Below are positions 1 to 9,559 of a DNA stretch of 64,000 nucleotides, one piece after another. Position 1 is the first letter of the stretch; each line of letters starts with the position of its first letter. Origin of the DNA: Thiobacillus sp. (GTDB taxonomy: Bacteria; Pseudomonadota; Gammaproteobacteria; Burkholderiales; Thiobacillaceae); the NCBI GenBank assembly GCA_018263115.1, contig JADFDC010000009.1, positions 1 through 64,000 of the forward strand, given 5' to 3'. The notes beneath the pieces are model-generated. The model was given only the letters and a program-made list of their open reading frames with translations. It searched no databases and was not told the origin of the DNA. A program made the position numbers and the translations under genes.

Positions 1-233
1 GGACGTGCCTCTGGTGTACCGGTTATGACGCCAGTCGTATCGCCGGGTAGCTAAGCACGGAAGAGATAAACGCTGAAAGCATCTAAGCGTGAAACTCGCC
101 TCAAGATGAGATATCCCTTGTGACTTGATCACAGTGAAGGGTCGTTCGAGACCAGGACGTTGATAGGTCGGGTGTGGAAGCGCAGTAATGCGTTAAGCTA
201 ACCGATACTAATTGCCCGTCAGGCTTGATCCTA
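1..233 (+). rRNA. rrl: 23S ribosomal RNA, 3' end (truncated by window start)
   Basis: Recognisable conserved 23S 3' sequence (GTACCGGTTATGACGCCAGTCGTATCGCCGGGTAGCTAAG... GCTAACCGATACTAATTGCCCGTCAGGCTTGA) followed by a 5S gene. Confidence 0.93.
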
Positions 234-387
234 TAATTTTGAGTGAGCGTGAAAACGCTCCAAACAGTAGTTCGGTAACAACAATACCCAACCTTCTTCC
301 AACAGTTAAAGCCACAGACATAACTGAATTGCGTCAGTGGCAGGCAGCAGGAACTGATTCCTGATCCCTGACCCCTGATCCCTGTTA

Positions 388-504
388 CGTCTGACGACCA
401 TAGCAAGGTGGCCCCACCCCTTCCCATCCCGAACAGGACCGTGAAACGCCTTCGCGCCAATGATAGTGAGCAACCCGCTTGCGAAAGTAGGTCATCGTCA
501 GACT
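388..504 (+). rRNA. rrf: 5S ribosomal RNA
   Basis: TCTGACGACCATAGCAAGGTGGCCCCACCCCTTCCCATCCCGAACAGG...GAAAGTAGGTCATCGTCAGA; complementary ends and the conserved CCCATCCCGAAC motif. Confidence 0.93.
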
Positions 505-512
505 CCTCCCCC

Positions 513-546
513 AAAACCCCCGCCCTCAAAGCGGGGGTTTTTTATT
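513..546 (+). terminator. Intrinsic terminator of the rRNA operon
   Basis: AAAACCCCCGCcctcaaaGCGGGGGTTTTTTATT hairpin plus U-tract directly after 5S. Confidence 0.9.
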
Positions 547-702
547 GCACACAACACAACAAAAATCGGGGAATTCTTATTGTAAAGATTTGTATTTCTA
601 TAACTTTCGACATATATGCCTGATCAGCTTGACTGGATAAGCTTGTTGCGTGGGCTTGACTCACACAACCAAAAAACCAATTCGACTTGAAAGGAAAAAT
701 TA

Positions 703-996
703 ATGAAGCGTCTTGCAAAGATTCTTGCATTGATGATGTTGACTGGAAGTGCCTGGGCTGTTGTAGATATCAACACTGCCACGCAATCCGAGTTGGAGAG
801 CATCAAGGGGCTTGGTCCATCGAAGGCCAAGGCAATCATTGCCTATCGCGAAAAGAGTGGGGGATTCAAGACACTGGATGAACTGGACAATGTGAAAGGC
901 TTTGGCAAGTCAACCATTGCAAAATTGCGTGGTGAACTCTCTGTAAATGCTTCGAAGTCACCGGCCAAGTCAGAGGGCACCGGCATCAAGAAATAA
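703..996 (+). CDS. ComEA-like helix-hairpin-helix DNA-binding protein
   Basis: 97 aa with signal peptide and VDINTATQSELESIKGLGPSKAKAIIAYREKSGGFKTLDELDNVKGFG, a typical ComEA HhH domain. Confidence 0.9.
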   Translation: MKRLAKILALMMLTGSAWAVVDINTATQSELESIKGLGPSKAKAIIAYREKSGGFKTLDELDNVKGFGKSTIAKLRGELSVNASKSPAKSEGTGIKK

Positions 997-1030
997 ACGA
1001 TCAGAAATTGAAAAGTGTTTGAATGAGAAT

Positions 1031-1050
1031 GGGCTAGCAATTGCTAGCCC
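1031..1050 (+). terminator. Hairpin downstream of comEA-like gene
   Basis: Inverted repeat GGGCTAGCAATTGCTAGCCC; weak U-tract (ATTTAAATT). Confidence 0.45.
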
Positions 1051-1060
1051 ATTTAAATTG

Positions 1061-1137
1061 TGGCGCGCCCGAAGAGATTCGAACTCCTGACCCCCTGGTT
1101 CGTAGCCAGGTACTCTATCCAGCTGAGCTACGGGCGC
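1061..1137 (-). tRNA. tRNA-Arg (ACG)
   Basis: Reverse complement GCGCCCGTAGCTCAGCTGGATAGAG...CTGGCTACGAACCAG...GGTTCGAATC-like T-arm (AGTTCGAAT)...CGGGCGCGCCA; 7-bp acceptor, anticodon ACG, encoded CCA. Confidence 0.95.
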
Positions 1138-1285
1138 GTTGCGAAGGCAAAATTATACACAAAAAACATCAGTGTTACGCCTCACGGAACAAAGTGATGT
1201 TTTGCTTGGGAGCTTTCTAAAAATCTTGGTGATGAGATAGGCCAGTAATTCGGGAGGCAGAAAGAACACAGTATCTTGCCGAAGT

Positions 1286-1311
1286 AAAAAGCCCCGTAAG
1301 GGGCTTTTTTA
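1286..1311. terminator. Bidirectional hairpin between the tRNA genes
   Basis: AAAAAGCCCCgtaaGGGGCTTTTTT. Confidence 0.8.
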
Positions 1312-1316
1312 TTGTC

Positions 1317-1409
1317 TGGCGGAGACGGAGGGATTCGAACCCTCGATACGGGTTTTGTCCGTATGCTCCCTTAGCAGGGGAGTACCTTCAACCTCTCGGC
1401 CACGTCTCC
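1317..1409 (-). tRNA. tRNA-Ser (GCT)
   Basis: Reverse complement GGAGACGTGGCCGAGAGGTTGAAGG...CTGCTAA anticodon loop, long variable arm, GGTTCGAATCCCTCCGTCTCCGCCA. Confidence 0.95.
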
Positions 1410-1460
1410 GACGCGGCGAATTGTAGCTGAAAGCACGGCCTAAAGCCACCTTGCGGCGAT

Positions 1461-2687
1461 TCAGGCGGCCTTGTCGAGGTTGAATGCCTGATGCAGGATA
1501 CGTACGGCCAGTTCCATGTACTTGTCTTCCACCACCACGGAAATCTTGATTTCGGAAGTGGAAATCATCTGAATGTTGATGCCTTCCTTGGACAGGGCCT
1601 CGAACATGTTTCGGGCGATGCCGACATGAGAACGCATACCGACGCCTACGATGGAAACCTTGGCAATCTTGTCGTCACCTTTTACTTCGCGCGCGCCGAT
1701 TTCACCGGCAATTTTCTTCACAATATCCATGGCCCTGGAAAAATCATTGCGATGGACAGTGAAGGTGAAGTCTGTGGTGTTTTCATGGCCGACATTCTGA
1801 ACAATCATGTCGACATCGACATTGGCGTCTGCAATGGGACCCAGTATCTGATAAGCGATACCAGGCTTGTCGGGTACGCCTATGATTGTTATTTTTGCTT
1901 CGTCACGGTTGAAGGCAATGCCGGAGATGATGGCCTGTTCCATGTTGTCGTCTTCCTCGAAGGTAATCAGGGTGCCGTCGCCTTCTTCTTCAAAGCTGGA
2001 CAGCACGCGGAGTTTAACTTTGTATTTGCCGGCGAATTCCACCGAGCGGATTTGCAGTACCTTGGAGCCGAGGCTGGCCATTTCCAGCATTTCCTCGAAG
2101 GTGATGGTTTTTAGCCTGCGCGCTTCGGGCACGATACGCGGGTCGGTTGTGTATACGCCATCCACGTCAGTGTAGATCTGGCATTCATCGGCTTTCAATG
2201 CAGCAGCCAGTGCCACACCTGTTGTGTCCGAGCCGCCACGGCCCAGCGTGGTGATGTTGTTGTCGCCATCCACGCCCTGGAAGCCAGCGACGACCACGAC
2301 ATGACCGCTGTCAAGATCGGTGCGCATGCTTGCATCGGAAATATCTTCGATGCGCGCCTTGGTAAATGCATTGTCGGTGCGGATGGGAACCTGCCAGCCG
2401 GTATAACTCCTGGCTTTCAGTCCCAGATCTTTCAACGCCATGGCAAGCAGCGCGATGGTGACCTGTTCGCCGGTGGAGATCATGACATCCAGTTCACGCG
2501 GATCGGGTTGGGGCTGCATTTCCTTGGCCAATGCAATCAGCCGGTTGGTTTCGCCAGACATGGCGGAAACTACCACCACGACCTGATGCCCCTGCGCCTT
2601 GTATTTGGCGACACGCTGGGCAACATTGCGGATGCGATCCACGCTGCCGACCGAAGTGCCGCCGTATTTTTGAACAATTAACGCCAT
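1461..2687 (-). CDS. lysC: Aspartate kinase
   Basis: 408 aa, [26 protein letters not shown]..., tandem ACT domains. Confidence 0.97.
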   Translation of the reverse strand: MALIVQKYGGTSVGSVDRIRNVAQRVAKYKAQGHQVVVVVSAMSGETNRLIALAKEMQPQPDPRELDVMISTGEQVTIALLAMALKDLGLKARSYTGWQVPIRTDNAFTKARIEDISDASMRTDLDSGHVVVVAGFQGVDGDNNITTLGRGGSDTTGVALAAALKADECQIYTDVDGVYTTDPRIVPEARRLKTITFEEMLEMASLGSKVLQIRSVEFAGKYKVKLRVLSSFEEEGDGTLITFEEDDNMEQAIISGIAFNRDEAKITIIGVPDKPGIAYQILGPIADANVDVDMIVQNVGHENTTDFTFTVHRNDFSRAMDIVKKIAGEIGAREVKGDDKIAKVSIVGVGMRSHVGIARNMFEALSKEGINIQMISTSEIKISVVVEDKYMELAVRILHQAFNLDKAA

Positions 2688-2830
2688 ATTGCGGTTTGGT
2701 TAGGTATAAAACGGCAAATTTTACTGTAATTTGCCGGTTTTCCGAATGAGACTATTTTGCCAAAATGGTTGAAACCTATCCAAGTCTCAATTAGTCTTAA
2801 CGTCGTTATCGATTTCCACAAGGAGTGAGA

Positions 2831-3502
2831 ATGCAAGCCAATTATCAAACCCTGCCGCAAACAGGTGAACTGGCGCAAGTTCGCAACAAAGTCCTGAAAA
2901 ATACATATGCCCTTCTGGCCATGACCCTGCTGTTCAGTGCGTTGACAGCGGGCGTGTCGATAGTCATGAACCCACCCCAATTCACCGGGCTGGTAACTTC
3001 CATTCTGGCACTGCTGCTTTTGTGGTTTGTGTTGCCAAGAACCGCCAATTCCGCGATGGGGCTGGCAGTTGTATTTGGCGTGACGGGTCTGCTCGGCTTT
3101 GGTCTTGGCCCACTGCTCAATGCCTACCTCAATACCGCCAACGGCAGCCAGATCATCATGACCGCCTTGGGGGGAACCGGCATTATTTTCCTGGCTTTGT
3201 CAGCTTATGCACTCATGACCAAGCGTGATTTCAGCTTCATGGGCGGCATGCTGATGGTGGGCATGATCGTGGTGGTGATTGCCGCCATCGCCAATATTTT
3301 CATGGCCATGCCGGCGCTGTCACTGACCATTTCAGCCATTGTCATTTTGCTGATGAGCGGTTTCATTCTGTATGACACTGGCCGCATTGTGAATGGTGGC
3401 GAAACCAATTACATCCTGGCCACGGTTTCGTTGTACCTCAGCATCTACAATATCTTCGTCAGCCTGCTGCAATTGCTGGGCATTTTTGGCGGCGACGACT
3501 GA
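2831..3502 (+). CDS. Bax inhibitor-1/YccA family membrane protein
   Basis: Multi-TM protein; GRIVNGGETNYILATVSLYLSIYNIFVSLLQLLGIFGGDD C-terminus typical of YccA/YbhL. AAGGAG RBS favours ATG at 2831. Confidence 0.92.
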   Translation: MQANYQTLPQTGELAQVRNKVLKNTYALLAMTLLFSALTAGVSIVMNPPQFTGLVTSILALLLLWFVLPRTANSAMGLAVVFGVTGLLGFGLGPLLNAYLNTANGSQIIMTALGGTGIIFLALSAYALMTKRDFSFMGGMLMVGMIVVVIAAIANIFMAMPALSLTISAIVILLMSGFILYDTGRIVNGGETNYILATVSLYLSIYNIFVSLLQLLGIFGGDD

Positions 3503-3524
3503 TTTTTCATGTTTTGTGTCATTG

Positions 3525-3550
3525 AAACCCCGGTTCGCCGGGGTTTTTTT
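3525..3550 (+). terminator. Intrinsic terminator
   Basis: AACCCCGGttcgCCGGGGTTTTTTT after the YccA-like gene. Confidence 0.8.
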
Positions 3551-3567
3551 CTGCTTGGGAGCGCATC

Positions 3568-3756
3568 ATGGAAATGAGTCTCTGGATGAAGATCGCCTGG
3601 GCACTGGCGCTTGGTGCAATGCTGGTATTTCTGTTGCCTCGCGCCAGACACATGCTTAAGAATAGCCCCAAGGCTGGTGCCGGTGACTGGCAGGCAGTGC
3701 TGATTCCGCTGGTTTTGGTGATCCTGTTCGTGCTGCTCTTGATCATGGCGGTTTGA
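3568..3756 (+). CDS. Small hypothetical membrane protein
   Basis: 62 aa with two hydrophobic segments; lies between same-strand genes. Confidence 0.6.
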   Translation: MEMSLWMKIAWALALGAMLVFLLPRARHMLKNSPKAGAGDWQAVLIPLVLVILFVLLLIMAV

Positions 3757-3779
3757 TTTTATTGCTCTTGGGCTGATCG

Positions 3780-4433
3780 ATGTCCCACTCAACCAACCCT
3801 GTTGTCACTCGAATCTGCTTTGTTCGCCACGGCGAAACCGACTGGAACGTGGAAAAGCGCATTCAGGGTCAGATTGACATTCCGCTCAATGAAACCGGGC
3901 GAGCCCAGGCGCTGGCCATGGCATTCAATGCCGCTCATGTCAGTTTCAAGGCCATCTACAGCAGCGATCTGGCTCGCGCGATGGAGACAGCAACCGCCCT
4001 GGCTCAGCGCGAAGCACTTGAAGTCAAACCGCTGCCACAATTAAGGGAACGCCACTACGGTATTTTCCAGAGTATTACTGCTGCAGAAGGCGCCGAGCGC
4101 TATCCTCATGCCTATCGGAACTACATGGCGCGTGACCCCGACTACAATTTTGAAACGGGTGAAAGCATGAGACAGCACGCCGCGCGAGTAGCCGAAGCGG
4201 TGGACTGGATGGTCCGGCACCACACCGGGCAGACCATCGCCGCCGTCACCCACGCCGGCGTGCTGGACATCCTCTATCGCAAAACAACCGGACGCCCGCT
4301 GCATACGCCGCGCGATTTTGTCATTCCCAACTGCGCGCTCAACTGGTTTCATTTCGACGGACAGGGCTGGCATCTGGAAAGCTGGGGCGATCGTCACCAT
4401 CTCACCAAAGTCCTGGTTGATGTGCCGGAATGA
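3780..4433 (+). CDS. Histidine phosphatase family protein (phosphoglycerate mutase-like)
   Basis: RICFVRHGETDWNVEKRIQGQIDIPLNETG motif; 217 aa. Confidence 0.9.
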   Translation: MSHSTNPVVTRICFVRHGETDWNVEKRIQGQIDIPLNETGRAQALAMAFNAAHVSFKAIYSSDLARAMETATALAQREALEVKPLPQLRERHYGIFQSITAAEGAERYPHAYRNYMARDPDYNFETGESMRQHAARVAEAVDWMVRHHTGQTIAAVTHAGVLDILYRKTTGRPLHTPRDFVIPNCALNWFHFDGQGWHLESWGDRHHLTKVLVDVPE

Positions 4434-5137
4434 GTAATATAGATGCCGCATATACTTTGGTTTTGCTTCGTCATGGCCACAGCGAATGGAATCTCACAGA
4501 TCGCTTTACCGGATGGACCGACATTCCACTTACTGAGGTAGGACTGAGCGAGGCCACCGAGGCAGGCCGGCAACTTGCAGCTGCCGGCCATGGATTCGAT
4601 GAAGTCCACATTTCCGTCCTGCAACGCACCCGACAGACTGCTGAAAAGGTTTTGGAAGCGATGGGTACGCCAGGTGTGCCGGTTTTTTCCACCTGGCGGC
4701 TCAATGAACGCCACTATGGCGCGCTGCAAGGGTTGAACAAGAAGGAAATTTTCGCCACATGGGGCGAACAAGAGTCGAGGAGATGGTGGCGAGGTTACTC
4801 CGATCCGCCTCCGCCGCTAGACATCAACGACCCGCGTCATCCACGCTTTAATTCGTTGTTCGCAGAATTGGCTGACGACGAATTGCCTGCCAGCGAAAGC
4901 CTGTCTGATTGCCAGCGCCGCATGTTGCCATACTGGAATGAAGTGCTGGCACCCCGGCTGCGTGCCGGCCGCAAGCTACTGGTCATCAGCCACGGCAATA
5001 CCTTGCGTGGCCTGGTCATGCACCTTGAAAAATTGAGCGCGGAAGAAATGGAAGACGTCGAGATCCCCTCTGGCGTACCGCTGGTTTACCAGTTGTCCAA
5101 TGAGATGAAGGTCGCTGGCAAGACGTGGCTGCAGTGA
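4430..5137 (+). CDS. gpmA: 2,3-bisphosphoglycerate-dependent phosphoglycerate mutase
   Basis: LVLLRHGHSEWNLTDRFTGWTDIPLTEVG ... LNERHYGALQGLNK; ATGA overlap with the upstream gene. Confidence 0.93.
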   Translation: MSNIDAAYTLVLLRHGHSEWNLTDRFTGWTDIPLTEVGLSEATEAGRQLAAAGHGFDEVHISVLQRTRQTAEKVLEAMGTPGVPVFSTWRLNERHYGALQGLNKKEIFATWGEQESRRWWRGYSDPPPPLDINDPRHPRFNSLFAELADDELPASESLSDCQRRMLPYWNEVLAPRLRAGRKLLVISHGNTLRGLVMHLEKLSAEEMEDVEIPSGVPLVYQLSNEMKVAGKTWLQ

Positions 5138-5152
5138 CATGCCGGCTTACTG

Positions 5153-6157
5153 TCAACAAATCCTGGGCAGCGGATCATCTTCCAGTTCATCCAGCAGCCG
5201 TCTTCCGCCGAGCGCAGTTTCAAGTATGACTTGTGCTTTTCCGGTTTCAATGCGTCCGATTCGCGCAGCATCTTTACCGCCCGGAAGGGTTTTCCAAGTC
5301 TGCAAAACGGTTTCTGCGGACTCCGGTTTGACGACCGCGATGATGCGGCCTTCGCAGGCGAGGAAATAGGGGTCGTAGCCCAGCATTTCACAGACGGAAG
5401 TGACTTCCCCGCGTACGGGGATGTGCGCCTGGTCCAGCACGACATTGAGTCCGGTGGAGCGTGCAATTTCGTGCGCCACGGTGGCAAGTCCGCCGCGTGT
5501 CGGGTCGCGCATGAATTTGAGGCCAGGCTGATTCCAGATTGCACGCGCCAGCGGCAGGACGGAGGTGGAATCGGATTGAAGTTCGCCGGACAGTCCGAAC
5601 TGTTCGCGCGCCAGCATGACGGCAATGCCATGGTCGCCGATCGGTCCGGAGACCAATACCGCATCGCCCGGCGCGATGTGTTGCATGCCAAGGGGCTGCG
5701 TCGCGGCGCGCTGGCCGATACCGGCCACGGACAGATAAAGTCCGCCACCTTCGGAATGCCGCACGACCTTGGTATCGCCTGCTGCGACCTGCAAGCCGCT
5801 TTCCTTTGCGGCCTGCGCGAAACTGGCGATGAGCCGGTCGAGCAGGGCGATTTCCAGTCCCTCTTCGATGATAGCGGAAAGCGTGGCATAGCGCGGCTCG
5901 GCGCCTGCGACAGCGAGGTCATTGACCACGCCGTGAACGGCCAGCGAGCCGAGGTTGCCGCCGGGAAATTCCAGCGGTTGCACGGTGAAGCCATCAGTCG
6001 TCACCATGATGTCGCCAGTGAGATCGGGCAGAAGCACGGCGTCTGCGTCGGTATTCAGCACCGGGTTGGCCAGATGGCGCGCGAAAATTTCCGTGATCAG
6101 TTCGCGCATGTAACGGCCGCCATTGCCGTGGGCAAGCAGGATGCGTTGTTCGCTCAT
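5153..6157 (-). CDS. hypE: Hydrogenase maturation protein HypE
   Basis: MSEQRILLAHGNGGRYMRELITEIF... ends DDPLPRIC (HypE C-terminal PRIC). Confidence 0.96.
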   Translation of the reverse strand: MSEQRILLAHGNGGRYMRELITEIFARHLANPVLNTDADAVLLPDLTGDIMVTTDGFTVQPLEFPGGNLGSLAVHGVVNDLAVAGAEPRYATLSAIIEEGLEIALLDRLIASFAQAAKESGLQVAAGDTKVVRHSEGGGLYLSVAGIGQRAATQPLGMQHIAPGDAVLVSGPIGDHGIAVMLAREQFGLSGELQSDSTSVLPLARAIWNQPGLKFMRDPTRGGLATVAHEIARSTGLNVVLDQAHIPVRGEVTSVCEMLGYDPYFLACEGRIIAVVKPESAETVLQTWKTLPGGKDAARIGRIETGKAQVILETALGGRRLLDELEDDPLPRIC

Positions 6158-8409
6158 GGTGTGTTGTCTGCGTAGAGAAATTCCATTACCTGTCCAAGGC
6201 ATATCCCGGCATCGTTGACGGGGATTTGTCCGGGAATATGCACCTGAAAATCATTTTGTTCCAGCAGGAATTTCGCCGTTTCGGTCAGCAGCCTGTTCTG
6301 GAACACGCCGCCGGTCAAACCAATGTGGTTAAACCCGTTTTGCTCGCGCAGACGCCTGGCCTGATCGAGTAGCGCATGGGCTAGGCTGCTGTGAAAGCAG
6401 GCGGCGCGATGGATGGTGGATAGTGTTTGATCGGTCAGCATGGGCAGCAGCGGCGACCAGTCGCTTTGCCAAAGTCCGCTGCTTTTCTGTGCCAGCGGCA
6501 GAACGAGTGTGTCTGCTTTCCCGTCATGCATGGCAACCGCTTCAAGCTTCATCGGGGCTTCGCCCTCGAAACTTGCATGGGTGCAGATGCCAGTGAGCGA
6601 GGCTGCCGCATCGAACAGGCGGCCAGCCGCATGTGTAACAGGTGAGTTGATGCCCTTGAGCCAGGCGGCATGCAGAAGTTCGGGGGCGAAAGGAGCGGGA
6701 TAGCCTGTTTCCCATAGTAGTGCGGCAGCCGAGCGCCAAGGTTCACGTCCAGCCTGCTCGCCACCGGGAAGACGGAAAGGACGGAGTGTTGCCGCACGCT
6801 GCCACCTTCCGGGTGCGCCCGTGAAAGTTTCCCCGCCCCACAACTCACTATCTTCGCCGAGCCCTACGCCATCCCAGGCAAACACAATCCAGTTTTTAAT
6901 ATCAGCAAACTCCCATGCCATCGCCGAGGCATGCGCAGGGTGATGCCAGATTTCGGAAAGCGGCAGTCCGGATTCGCGTGCGTAACGCCGGTAGCCGTAG
7001 CCGGGATGTCTGTCCAGCAGCAGGCGGGTAGCCCGTACCTGATACAGATTCTGCAGGTCATCAGCCACATGGGCCAGGGTTTCCATACTTTTCAGACTGG
7101 ACAGGTCGCCGACATGCGGGGAGATAACGACACGGTTACCCCAGGCGAGTGCAATAGCATTCTTGGTGTGCGCGCCAAATGCGAGCACGGGTTCCGGCAG
7201 TTCGCCCGGCAGTTCGAGTTCAACGGGCGCGATACCCCGGCCGAGACGCAGCGGCCGGGGCTTGCCGGCAATGATTCTATACACGGCATCATCCGCCGGA
7301 CGCACGATGGGGCGGTTGTGATGCAGAAAGGCATCGGCAATATTTTCCAGCCGGGTTTGGGCTTCTTCATTTGCAGTAATCACGGGTTCGCCGTTGAGAT
7401 TCCCCGAAGTGGCGACGAGCGGCCCGCCAAATTTTTCCAGTAGCAGGACATGCTTTGGGCTGTAAGGCAGCAGGCAGCCGATTTCGTTGAGGCCCGGTGC
7501 GATTTGATGGCTTATAGTGCCGCCCGATTTTTTATGCAACAGCAGAATGGGGCGTTGAGGTGATTGCAGAAAATCGAGCTGGGTTGCATCGCATTCGACA
7601 CATTCCAGCAAAGCCTTGCCGTCAGCCGGAAACATGACAGCCAGCGGCTTGAACGGGCGCGGCTTTCGCATGCGCAAACGAGCTATGGCTTCGTCATTAT
7701 TTGCATCGCACATCAGGTGATAACCGCCGATACCCTTGATTGCGACGGCGTGGCCTTCTTTCAGAAAGCGGATCGTGGCGGCGAGCGCGGCTTCATTGTC
7801 TGCAATGAGAGGTTCGTCAGGGTTGGAAAAAAACAGTTGTGGACCGCAGACAGGACAGGCAACAGGTTCGGCATGAAAGCGGCGGTCGAGCGGGTTGGCA
7901 TATTCCTGGCTACATGCCGGGCACATTGCAAACACCTTCATCGAGGTGTTCGGCCGGTCGTAAGGCAGGGACTCGATTAACGTGTAGCGCGGGCCGCATT
8001 GCGTGCAGTTGATGAAAGGATAGTGATAACGCCGGTTACCGGGGTCATTCATCTCGCGCAGGCAATCCTCGCAAACGAAATAGTCCGGCGGAACATGGAT
8101 GTTAGCTTCGCCCAGCATGCTGGCGAGGACGGTAAAGCCGCCGTGAGGGACTGGTTCGACGTCAACAATATTTGTCAGCACTGGCAGGGAAATGGCGGGC
8201 GCTTCGCGGATGAGCGCTTCGGAAAATCGCGTGAGATTGTTCTCGCTGCCCTCGGCATGAATTTCCACGCTGCCCGTGACATTGCGTACCCAGCCGTGCA
8301 ATCTAAACCGGTGAGCCAGCCGGTAAACAAAGGGCCGGTAGCCGACTCCCTGTACCCGGCCGGTAATCAGGTAATGACGTGCACTAACTGGTTCATGTTT
8401 TGAAGACAC
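6154..8409 (-). CDS. hypF: Carbamoyltransferase HypF
   Basis: Acylphosphatase domain (GRVQGVGYRPFVYRLAHR), zinc fingers CEDCLREM / CTQCGPRYT / CPACSQEY, YrdC-like and Kae1-like regions. Confidence 0.97.
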   Translation of the reverse strand: MSSKHEPVSARHYLITGRVQGVGYRPFVYRLAHRFRLHGWVRNVTGSVEIHAEGSENNLTRFSEALIREAPAISLPVLTNIVDVEPVPHGGFTVLASMLGEANIHVPPDYFVCEDCLREMNDPGNRRYHYPFINCTQCGPRYTLIESLPYDRPNTSMKVFAMCPACSQEYANPLDRRFHAEPVACPVCGPQLFFSNPDEPLIADNEAALAATIRFLKEGHAVAIKGIGGYHLMCDANNDEAIARLRMRKPRPFKPLAVMFPADGKALLECVECDATQLDFLQSPQRPILLLHKKSGGTISHQIAPGLNEIGCLLPYSPKHVLLLEKFGGPLVATSGNLNGEPVITANEEAQTRLENIADAFLHHNRPIVRPADDAVYRIIAGKPRPLRLGRGIAPVELELPGELPEPVLAFGAHTKNAIALAWGNRVVISPHVGDLSSLKSMETLAHVADDLQNLYQVRATRLLLDRHPGYGYRRYARESGLPLSEIWHHPAHASAMAWEFADIKNWIVFAWDGVGLGEDSELWGGETFTGAPGRWQRAATLRPFRLPGGEQAGREPWRSAAALLWETGYPAPFAPELLHAAWLKGINSPVTHAAGRLFDAAASLTGICTHASFEGEAPMKLEAVAMHDGKADTLVLPLAQKSSGLWQSDWSPLLPMLTDQTLSTIHRAACFHSSLAHALLDQARRLREQNGFNHIGLTGGVFQNRLLTETAKFLLEQNDFQVHIPGQIPVNDAGICLGQVMEFLYADNTP

Positions 8410-8416
8410 AACGCAA

Positions 8417-9556
8417 TTATTCGGAGACTGTTGCTGTCACGTGTTCACGTACGCCACCTGACCACCAGATGCGGCAGGCGCCTTCGTCGGACACCATGCA
8501 GGGGCCAATGGGATGGCGGGGTGTGCAGGCGGAACCAAACAGCCGGCATTGATTGGGATAGATTTTCCCCAGCACGACTTGCGCGCAGTCGCAGCCCGGC
8601 GGCATCTGGCCTGCCCGGCGACGGCCAGGGTGATCAGAGTCGGCATGGTTGTGATCCTGGAACTGGAGACGCGCATCGTGCAGGGCAAACTGCGGTTTGA
8701 GCGTATAACCCGAGCGCGGGATGATGCCAATGCCACGCCAGTTTGCATCGACGACATCCAGCGTTTCATTCAGCAGCCTGATGGCGGTGAGGTTTCCGCC
8801 TGTGTGGACGACTTCGGGATAGCAGTTGTCGAGAAAGCGTTCGCCGCTTTGCAGTTGCCGCAAAACGGAATAAAACGCAGCCAATAGCGATTCGGGGGTG
8901 AAACCCGCCACGGCGGCAGGCAGATGATGCCGATCCACCACGAAAAGCCATTCTTCCGGCCCCATGATGGTGGAAACATGGCCAGGCGCGACCAGGGCGT
9001 CGAATCCCGGAGTGCCAGAGTCGAGCAGCATGTCGACCGCGGGCCAGGTCAGACGCCCGGACAAAAGGATGAACAGATTATCCGGTATGCCTTCCGCCAA
9101 CAGCGCGGCGACGGGGGCTGTGGTGGTTTCGAAGCCGGCTGCGAAGAACACCACGTGTCTTTCCGGGTTTTGCTCGGCGATCAGTTTCGCTTCAGTCGGG
9201 CTGGCAATGGGACGCACATCGGCGCCGGCGGCCTGGGCTTCAACCAGCGAACGCGGTTCATTTTTAGGGACGTTGACGGGCACGCGCAACATGTCGCCAA
9301 ATGCCACCAGAATAACCTTGTCCTGCAAGGCCAACTGCATGGCCTGGTAGATGTCTTCCTCGGGACATACACATACCGGGCAGCCAGGACCGGGAATCAG
9401 TTCGATGTAGCCGGGCAGCGCGCCACGCAAGCCAGAATGTGTAATGGAACGCTCGTGTCCGCCGCACACATTCATGATGCGCAAGGGTTTTTCAATATTC
9501 AGCCCGTGAATTTTTCCAAGCCAGGCGCGCGCGTTATCGGTTGAAGTGTCCGACAT
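8417..9556 (-). CDS. hypD: Hydrogenase maturation protein HypD
   Basis: MNVCGGHERSITHSGLRGALPGYIELIPGPGCPVCVCP. Confidence 0.96.
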   Translation of the reverse strand: MSDTSTDNARAWLGKIHGLNIEKPLRIMNVCGGHERSITHSGLRGALPGYIELIPGPGCPVCVCPEEDIYQAMQLALQDKVILVAFGDMLRVPVNVPKNEPRSLVEAQAAGADVRPIASPTEAKLIAEQNPERHVVFFAAGFETTTAPVAALLAEGIPDNLFILLSGRLTWPAVDMLLDSGTPGFDALVAPGHVSTIMGPEEWLFVVDRHHLPAAVAGFTPESLLAAFYSVLRQLQSGERFLDNCYPEVVHTGGNLTAIRLLNETLDVVDANWRGIGIIPRSGYTLKPQFALHDARLQFQDHNHADSDHPGRRRAGQMPPGCDCAQVVLGKIYPNQCRLFGSACTPRHPIGPCMVSDEGACRIWWSGGVREHVTATVSE

Positions 9557-9559
9557 GGT

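Noticed and set aside
101-623. ORFs 101-529 (-) and 408-623 (+)
   Set aside because: They lie across 23S/5S rRNA and the spacer; not coding.
3780-5137. Adjacent histidine phosphatases as a recent tandem duplication
   Set aside because: They share only the superfamily RHG motif and general fold; sequences are too different for a recent duplication.
5231-6175. 314-aa + strand ORF opposite hypE
   Set aside because: hypE is unambiguous on the minus strand; the + ORF shows no homology-like features.
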